Position numbers and translations under genes: made by a program | In this document: positions 56,863-64,000 of the stretch, one piece after another | Numbering within the stretch: position 1 is the stretch's first letter | How the letters are laid out: each line of letters opens with the position of its first letter | Notes under the pieces: generated by a model | Database searches by the model: none | What the model was told of the DNA's origin: nothing | Seen by the model: the letters and a program-made list of their open reading frames with translations, nothing else | Assembly (NCBI GenBank): GCA_951799405.1 | Contig: OX637346.1 | Span: 9,633,215-9,697,214 of the forward strand | Direction of reading: 5' to 3' | DNA length: 64,000 nucleotides | From: Agapetus fuscipes | Lineage: Eukaryota > Arthropoda > Insecta > Trichoptera > Glossosomatidae

Positions 56863-57170
56863 TGTCGACAGCGCAGTAGGTAGAGTGTTTACATTTCATG
56901 TATAAGAACTCGGGTCCGATTTCCACCTAGGAAGTCAAAAAGAATTCCCCGTTTCGGTGTTTATTTCAAACCCAAAATAAAATACCTGCAATGTTTACTC
57001 AGCCTTCAAAAGAAATGAGTGCCTGCCCCCTGGGAGCTGGGAAACCTCCACTTCAACTGAAGTGGGTGTTTCCCGGTCCCCTTACTTGTAAAAATAAATA
57101 TATTCAACTCGCTACATGTGACCTCTTCGGGGAGAACGCGGCAAGAAGTTACACTATATGTGTAGCTTAA
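56863..57170 (+). repeat. SINE family B, full-length reference copy
   Basis: Complete order: A-box gcgcagtaggtagagtgt, B-box cgggtccgatttccacc, body ttcaaacccaaaataaaata, tccacttcaactgaagtggg, ccttacttgtaaaaataaa, end ggcaagaagttacactatat. About 308 bp. Confidence 0.8.
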
Positions 57171-57354
57171 AAACGTTCGTATAAACGTGACGATTTGTAC
57201 TTTGAGTTCGGTGACAAGGAAAAAAAATCTGCTACTTTTGCCAAACAACAGACTTTGGTTCTTTAGTGGAACGATATCAACGATCAGCTTGTAATAAGTA
57301 AGCGAGCACTCTATCGTGTTTTGTCACAAATGACAAATTAAAACTTTCTCATGA

Positions 57355-57650
57355 TGTAGGATATCAACCCCACCCTCGTTAAGACACGCCCCCAACCAAT
57401 CACAGTGAGAGAAAGTCGCTGAGCAAGAGAAAGTACTTAAATAGAATCTCGATCGCGTTATGAGCAGTCTGTGCGGTTATGTCGAGCAAGTGCGCCGTGG
57501 CGCTCGATTTCGTAAATCTAAAGTTCGCGAGTAAATGTCAATTTTTTCTCGACACGTTTCTTGAAATAGGTTCAAGTGATATAAAATTAAAAAGTGTAAA
57601 CAATAAAGCAAATAAACTTATGATGCCTCGCTTTATTATTTAATAAAAAA
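57355..57650 (+). other. Possible solo LTR or promoter-bearing segment
   Basis: From tgtaggatatcaaccccacc the segment carries ccaatcacagtg, a TATA-like acttaaatagaa followed by a GC-richer leader (gcgccgtggcgctcgatttc), and aataaagcaaataaac near its end. That layout fits an LTR, but no TG..CA boundary or target duplication could be fixed. Confidence 0.3.
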
Positions 57651-57786
57651 AAATTTACTGAACGTAATCAGAACAGAATTTGAATGAGTCGTATGTTAAC
57701 AAAGGCGGCAATTTACGTTTTTTTGAAAATCAAATAAAATATACAGAAATAAACGAAATAATTACGTCATTTTTTTTTTTATAAAA

Positions 57787-57952
57787 CAACTAAGCTACAC
57801 ATTAGGTGGTACTTCTTGCTGCGGGAGAATCTATTTATTTTTACAAGCAAGGGGGCTCAACTTACGCCAACTACTTCAGTTGAAGTGGGAGTTTCCCAGG
57901 CTCTCATGCGTAGAATGCTTGCACTCTACCAACTAAGTTATCGACCGGACTT
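57787..57952 (-). repeat. SINE family B with internal deletion
   Basis: aactaagctacacattaggt, ttcagttgaagtgggagttt, then head gcactctaccaactaagtta and tcgaccgg. Confidence 0.75.
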
Positions 57953-58856
57953 AATTTGAAAAAAAAGTAGATTTCCGCCATTGATTCTTTAACTATTCAA
58001 ATATAACATGTTTTTGTTTTTAAAATAAGTGTTGCATTAAAAAAACAGTGAAGAGTGCACCGTTTCCTTCTCTTTCTTCTCTATTCAACTGAGCAACATC
58101 ATAAGGAAACATGCAAAAATGCGATATTAATATTTTTATCTATTAAAATAACACGTAGGACTATAAAATATTTTATATTCTAAATCAAAGTGATTGGAAT
58201 TAAGTGTGTTAAAAATATTTTCAATGAATCACTCTAAATAAAATAATGTGCCATGTGAAAACCAAGATAAGAGCAGCAGCCGACAGCTTGCGCTAGCACA
58301 TGTAAATTACTATTTATTAATACTCGCGTAAAGTATAAGTGTATTTCAAGAGCGGTTTCAGAATAATGTAAGTCATTTTGAATTCATTAAATGTTTTTAT
58401 GTCATTAAATTTATGGTATTGTATATTTAAGGTTTATGTTAAAGAATCCTGTACGGGAAGGTCTTGAAAGGCTTGGGGGTCTTTGTCACCTTGGAAGGGT
58501 GCCGCAGAGGTGTTGCTTGAATTGTTGCTTCTATCGTGAGGCACTGCAAGGAAGTGTCGATTGATGTTGGTTTTAAATAAAACCGGATAAAAATTGAGAA
58601 AGAAACACAGACACTGGTAGATTCTTTCATAAACAGGCAGTTTGGCAATGAAAAATTGTGGCTTTACATAAGTCATAGACGTTGTCCCGTCAAATTTGAA
58701 ATAAATCTAAATCCTATTTAGATGTTAAAAGAGACACAAAGCCACAAGAATTTGTTTATCTGAATGCTCCGTTGAACTTTTAGAAACAATTTTTGATAGA
58801 AATTTTACTGAAAAAGAAGATCCGTACCCGTTTTTTTTTTAATATTTAGAATTGGT
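57953..58856. other. Non-coding stretch; unclear minus-strand frames
   Basis: Two overlapping minus frames lie at 58434-58676. One ends in PHDRSNNSSNTSAAPFQGDK, which looks less AT-driven than average, but no splice context or family was recognised. Confidence 0.35.
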
Positions 58857-59048
58857 AAGCGTGGAAGGGGAAGACCTAGGAAACAATGGATTGATCAGAT
58901 AAATGAGATTGCGAATGAATGGAATCTACAGAGTGGAAACAAGAGAAGAGCATGCATGAAAAGAGTGATGAAATTAGATGAGATGAAAGAAGTATGCAAG
59001 GACAGAGTCAAGTGGAGGCACTTGTGTGGAGGTACTGGCCACCCCTAG
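58857..59048 (+). pseudogene. LINE reverse transcriptase C-terminal tail
   Basis: Sixty-three codons KRGRGRPRKQWIDQI..., ending CGGTGHP and TAG. It is a plus-strand relative of the 98-residue frame at 4392-4688 and 5'-truncated further. It is followed by a short tail (aggatacaagacaagactct). Confidence 0.75.
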
Positions 59049-59165
59049 AGGAAAGGCGGCAGGATACAAGACAAGACTCTAGATGTGCAACAGGAAAAAA
59101 AATCGCAGTCAAAACTCAAAGATTATATTTTTTATGGTTTGTGTATTAACACTGTGAAAATTCAT

Positions 59166-59670
59166 GTTTTTTCGATTGTTATATAAATAAATAACACCTT
59201 ATTAACTTTAAAACACTGTTTATATTTCACAAAAATATCATAAATTTAAAAATTACTATTATTAATAAGTAGTTCCTTGACTTATAGGTTGGTATGAGGC
59301 TGACCACCCATACTGTAATAAATGGTTCACTTTGCCAATGTCACCCCTGTTTCAGGGAAGGTCGGCAAAAGTTGTGGGGCTTATGTTCATTTGAGGTTTG
59401 GATTTTATTTGTAAGTACACATTCAGCATTTGTAAGCGCGAACTACACTTGTTGGTTTGTGGGCATACATCTGAGAGCTTTAAATGAATATATCTTTGCA
59501 ACTTAGATTATAGATTATTATAGTCTGACTACCTGAGGATGACCATATTGGTCGAAAACGTTAGTAGTTAATCTACAATTTAATTTTTAAATTTATGATA
59601 TTTTTGTGAAATATAAACAGTGTTTTAAAGTTAATAAGGTGTTATTTATTTATATAACAATCGAAAAAAC
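59166..59670. mobile_element. Inverted-repeat element E4 (same family as E3) with a nested SINE-like A
   Basis: Arms 59166-59254 and 59582-59670 (89 bp) match the arms of E3. The loop keeps ctgaggatgaccatattggt and cgaaaacg (59533-59561), and also contains a complete family A element at 59273-59525. E3 lacks that insert and so represents the uninterrupted form. Confidence 0.75.
59273..59525 (+). repeat. SINE-like family A, full-length, nested in E4
   Basis: ccttgacttataggttggta to cttagattatagattattat, almost identical by eye to 43999-44248. Confidence 0.85.
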
Positions 59671-60237
59671 TCAAAGATATCAAAATAAATTATTTTTTTC
59701 CATATTCTTGTGCGAAAAATAAAATCAAAGCCATCCAATAGAAGCTACTGAAAATCAGGACGCAAATGAGCTTATTTTAACAAGGATTTTTGACCTTGTT
59801 TTCATCGGGTACTTGACTTTTTTTTCGCATTTACTCATCATTTCCAAAATCGATTAACAATGAGAACAAAAATTTTAAATGGCGAAAAAATAAACGTCGT
59901 CACCCAGTGAAGTTACCTGGGAAAGCACAAACAAATATTTCGTAATTGATTGCTGAGAATGACAGTCTCATACAAGACTGACGTGTTTTTGTCGATAAAA
60001 AAAGTTCTAGATTCAAAAATGTTCGGACTTCATTGATGATAACCACCTTGGGTAGAAAACATGTAACTAATACGTAGTATCTGTAATAAGCAAAAAATTA
60101 CTGAATTGAAACAAAGGAGGCGGAGAAGATTGCGAGAGAATTCGGGAAGGTAAGGAATATTGAATAACAGCCTTACTGCCTTCATAAAAAAGTGATAAAA
60201 ACAGTAATGAAATAAAGTTCATTAAAAAACGTTCTTT
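59671..60237. other. AT-rich non-coding stretch
   Basis: Nothing recognised. Confidence 0.4.
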
Positions 60238-60500
60238 CAATAGCCCAGTTGGAAGAGTGCTTGTGTTGCAGATGGCTAGGTTTCATTTTCCAGTAAAAGT
60301 GGAATTTTAAACCGCTTTCGTTTTTATATCAAAACCAAAAATCATGCTCAGTAAGTTTTAGTGAGCCATCAAATAAAAAACTTACCCTCTTTAAAGGACG
60401 GAAACATTCACTACAAAGCAGACTTTAGGAGAGCTCTCTTACCTCTGAAAAGGTTTCACTTGCCATCTGCCACTCTTTTGGGGGATGAAATGTGCACTCT
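60238..60500 (+). repeat. SINE family B, strongly diverged
   Basis: caatagcccagttggaagag (A-box), gctaggtttcattttccag (decayed B-box), and ttcacttgccatctgccact near the end. Confidence 0.55.
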
Positions 60501-62731
60501 ATTGTAAGTTTGGTTGCTTTGGATAAATTTCTTTCGTTTTTTAATGAAATTTTTTTGTAAGTAGCTTACTATATATTTTAGTCTTAAAAAATGGATTACT
60601 CGGGAATATTGTTTTAATGTACGAAAAAAATATTTGTATAAAAGTAAACAAATAAAATAAGCAAAAGTCATACACAATCGCATCTTGAACCAAAAACCGA
60701 CTTATATTTTAAATAACGATATGCTCAAGCCCTTCTTTTATCTATCCTTAATGTAAATGTCAGAAGAACCCACAGCACATGGACTCTTGGCTCATACTAA
60801 ATTATTTATTTTAAAAGTCACGGAAAGCCTTTTGTGAAGCATAAAGTAACGAAACGAAAAAATGAGAACCTCTAGGCCAGAGAGTTGCTCAAATAATGTA
60901 AAAAGAAACGACTACAAAAATCTGACTTTGGATATTGGTTTTATACTGCGTATGTAAAAATAAACCTTTGATCATCGCCTTCGATTTGCGTTGTTAAAAT
61001 AACAATTGAAGTGTTTGGCGTACACCCTACAGGCTTCGATCTAATTTCCTTTGGCTGGGGCGATAATGAGATCACAGCGGAAGCCGAAGCGAGAGCGTTG
61101 CCTGGCGTAGACCTTACCTGCGCGAGGCTTTACAGTCTACGCCCTAGCTGGTCGTAGCAAGCGTAGCTCTACTGTCTGGTTCAGACTGCCGTATTTATTT
61201 AGTTCCGAGTACAAGTAAAAGTAAAAAGGAAAGTTGAAATGTTTGACCAAATACATGCAAGTAACTTGAAAATACAACTAATAAAGAAAAGGTGAGTAAT
61301 TTTTAATTAATATAAAATGAGTAAGTTATTCAAACAATCAAATAGATTCAAGAAGATGCAGGTGACTTTTTGAGAAACCAAAATAAATCAAAAGTGTAAA
61401 TTCTATTTATATCAAAATACAAAAAAAAAACTATCGCTCAGTACCCGGAATATAATACATTCCGTGGACTCACATGGATCATTTTAATCGAAAAAATGTG
61501 TGAAAAAGAAATCTATCTCTAGTCCTGCTGTCGTATCTTTATTTTCATTTTGAATATATTTTCAATTTACGCCATTGAGTTAAGATTAACGTAATGTACA
61601 GATGAAAAAAAATGGATACACATGTATTACAAGCATACATCGATATTTAAAGGGACATCGATTTATTATTAATACCTCCATGCTCAACATTGGTTTTGTT
61701 CACTGCTTCACTTTACTTGCATGATAAATAGAAAGGAATCTATTCGTGTCGCTAAGTGTAGTGAGGTATGTACGTACTCGCAAAACCATGGTGTTAAAGC
61801 ACACACTTATCTACTAATGCACTCGCACTCGACCTGTGTGAACGGGTTATGGGATTCGTAGCGCTAATTTACCCGAATCGAGGCGGTCGTGCCGAGGGAA
61901 ATCTCGTTATCTATTTCCACTTAGCTGATAAACGGTTGCCGCTTGAAAATACAACACGCGTAAGCAGTTGCTGGCCTGATGAATTTGCGGGAAAATCACC
62001 ACAAATACATCATAATACAAAGGTGTTCGTAGTAAATTGATTGTCCTTAATTATCGGATTAATTGAATGATTATTTCACTGCTTTGGTAAAATGTGGGGA
62101 AATTATTGTTGGTGAAAGTAAATATTGTGCAGTTTTTTTTTTACATTTTTATTAAAAATTGCCAATTTTGAAGCGCCCTTTTGTCAGCCATAGCAACTTT
62201 CTTACTTAAAAAATATTTGCTAGTATTCCATGAAATTATTGTTTTTGTGTAAAATTTAAAGAGCCCATGAACATTATTTTACAATGTTTTTTTTAAAGAT
62301 TTTTTTCATGCATCGGTTCTCAAATTTGTATGAATAAATTTATCATCACTCAGCTGACTCAGTTTCAATCAGGCAGATTCACATTACTTATCACATGACT
62401 TTTCTTCATTATTATCACCTTTATTATATTGCCCTTCGTCGTCGTCTTTCGTCGTCAAGTTTCGATTTTCAAAATCAATGCCATCACAGCAGATGAAACA
62501 CATTCATGATATATGGCAAATTAATTTTTGTATATATGCTGCAATGCTGCGAGCTTTCGCGTTTGTGTTTAAAAATGTATGAAAACTTCTTTCAATAAAT
62601 TTGTTTGTTCATATTGAAAATGTATGGAACTATATTGACATCTAGCGGCAAAACGTGAAAGTTTTTTTAATATTTTCTTTTATTTCATGCAAATTAAAAA
62701 AAAAAAAAACAAAATAAAAATGGATTGAAAT
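60501..62731. other. Non-coding stretch with two less AT-rich blocks
   Basis: Positions 61000-61190 (repeated gcgtag/ctacgc motifs) and 61800-62010 (tacccgaatcgaggcggtcg, then ttccacttagctgataaacg) are repeat-free and mixed in composition. The 63-codon frame at 61849 has no recognised domain. Confidence 0.4.
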
Positions 62732-62810
62732 CTGTAATCTAAGTTGCCAAGATATATAACATTTGAGATTCATATTACATGCATTCTTACAAGCAGACAT
62801 GTATAAGTTC
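62732..62810 (-). repeat. SINE-like family A, 3' end scrap
   Basis: ctgtaatctaagttgccaag to agacatgtataagttc, cut off where the next copy begins with (taatc)n. Confidence 0.7.
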
Positions 62811-63066
62811 TAATCTAATCTAATCTAAGCTGCAAAGATATATGTATATAATTCAAGATTTATATTAAATGCATTCCCACAAGCAGATATGTATAAGTTC
62901 CCGCTTACATATGCTGCATGTGTACTTACAACATAACAGCCCATTCCAAATGAACATAAGCCCTGCAACTCTTGCCAACCTTCCCTGAAACAAAGGTGAA
63001 ATTTGCAAAGTAAACCATTTTTTAAAGTATGGGTGGTCAGCCTCATACCAACCTATAAGTCAAGAA
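62811..63066 (-). repeat. SINE-like family A, full-length
   Basis: taatctaatctaatctaagc to ctcataccaacctataagtc. It starts exactly at the truncation of the previous copy. Confidence 0.8.
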
Positions 63067-63089
63067 AATTATTTTGTGTATTTCTTTGC

Positions 63090-63830
63090 ATAATCTAAGT
63101 TGCAAAGATACATACCATTTAAGATTTATATTAAATGCATTCCCACACGCAGACAGGTACAAGTTCACGCTTACAAATGCCCCATGTGGACTTACAAAAT
63201 AAAAAAACTAATCTCAAATGAACATAAGCCCTGCAACTCTTACCGACTTTTCTTCAAACAGAGATAAAATTTTCATGGTAAACCATTCTTACAGTATGGG
63301 TGGTCAGCCACATACTAACCTATAAGTCAAGGAAATTATTTTGTTAAGTTCTATAATCTAAGTTGTAAAGATACATACCATTTGAGATTCATATTAAATG
63401 CATTCCCACAAGCAGACAGGTATAAGTTCGCGCTTACAAATGCCCCATGTGGACTTACAAAATAAAAAACTAATCTCAAATGAACATAAGCCCTGCAACT
63501 CTTGCCGACTTTTCCTCAAACAGAGATAAAATTTTCATGGTAAACCATTCTTACAGTATGGGTGGTCAGCCACATACTAACCTGTAAGTCAAGGAAATTA
63601 TTTTGTAATGTTCTATAATCTAAGTTGCAAAGATACATACCAATCGAAATTCATATTAAATGCATTCCCACAAGCAGACATTTATAAGTTCGCGCTTACA
63701 CATAATGCATGTTGACTTACAACATAAAAACCCAATCTCAAATTAATATAAGCCCTGCAACTCTTGCCAATCTTCCCTGAAACACAGCTGAAATCTGCAA
63801 AGTGAACCATTTTTTAAACTATGGGTGGTC
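63090..63830 (-). repeat. Tandem array of three family A units
   Basis: Units begin with taatctaagttg at 63091, 63354 and 63616 (periods 263 and 262 bp) and include a constant linker (aaggaaattattttgt). The first two share unusual changes (ttcaaacagagataaaattt), showing duplication of a unit plus flank rather than separate insertions. Confidence 0.85.
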
Positions 63831-63935
63831 GATTTTCTTTTACAAAGGCTGCATGTTTTTATTTTACATGTTTTCCGAATTTTAACGCGAGGAAACTATG
63901 CGCAATATACACATTCACCAAATGTTAAGGGGTTG

Positions 63936-63967
63936 GGCTGCGTAGCAGCCAGGGGCAACGCCCCTAG
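63936..63967 (+). repeat. Paired GC-rich hairpins ending CTAG: possible Helitron 3' end
   Basis: ggctgcgtagcagcc (63936-63950) and ggggcaacgcccc (63952-63964) are perfect hairpins in AT-rich DNA. The second is followed by CTAG|T. Helitrons end in a hairpin and CTRR before a T. The hairpin here overlaps the CTAG instead of lying several bases upstream, so the match is incomplete. Confidence 0.45.
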
Positions 63968-64000
63968 TTTATTATATTCTTCAGTGATCATTCATAAACA

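Noticed and set aside
58434..58676. Terminal exon of a host gene on the minus strand
   Set aside because: Two overlapping frames are equally open, no splice acceptor was convincing and no family was recognised.
59294..59506. Small protein of the 'MRLTTH..' type, also at 11561, 21809, 26823 and 62825
   Set aside because: The same peptide recurs wherever family A is inserted and on both strands; it is repeat sequence, not a gene family.

Overview
This window looks like transposon-rich, AT-rich nuclear DNA of an animal, most likely an arthropod. The evidence is a Ty3/gypsy-type LTR retrotransposon, several non-LTR retrotransposon 3' ends, tRNA-derived SINEs, a 5S rRNA-derived fragment, foldback MITEs and Penelope-like inverted repeats. 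There is no bacterial-style gene packing. I cannot name the species. Only one long intact coding region is present. Almost everything else is repeat or AT-rich sequence in which I recognise no gene.

Positions 1-2615 hold the 3' part of a gypsy-type element: the RNase H tail, a complete integrase (zinc finger, D,D-35-E core, C-terminal domain), and then an unusual extension in the same open frame. That extension has the sequence pattern of an ADP-ribose-binding macro domain (closest in my memory to the TARG1/OARD1 type), followed by a CCCH zinc finger. The stop codon abuts a G-rich polypurine tract and a 466-bp LTR with TGTTA/TAACA ends. This macro-CCCH extension of pol is the most striking item in the window.

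The rest is a mosaic of recurring families, named here A to E. A is a ~250-bp SINE-like element ending in GATTA-type repeats, with more than 20 copies, including a tandem array at the right edge. B and C are tRNA-headed SINEs; one C copy is preceded by the 3' part of a 5S rRNA. D is a ~150-bp foldback element ending in ...ACTTGGGGTA, with about 15 copies. E comprises inverted-repeat, Penelope-like elements carrying a hammerhead-like CTGANGA-hairpin-GAAA core (17.1-17.9, 18.8-19.15, 28.98-29.2, 30.37-30.62 and 59.17-59.67 kb). LINE 3' tails, an hAT MITE with target-site duplication, a 26-bp minisatellite with higher-order structure (25.47-25.93 kb) and a possible Helitron 3' end (63.94 kb) are also present.

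Host coding sequence is scarce. Short stretches on the + strand near 13.3-13.5 kb and 19.7-20.9 kb have coding-like codon choice and hydrophobic segments. One of them has a good splice acceptor and a good donor. They could be exons or remnants of a multi-pass membrane protein such as an insect chemoreceptor, but the family assignment is tentative. The window is therefore probably intergenic or intronic, with a decayed or partly exonic host locus near 13-21 kb and heavy nested transposon insertion throughout.
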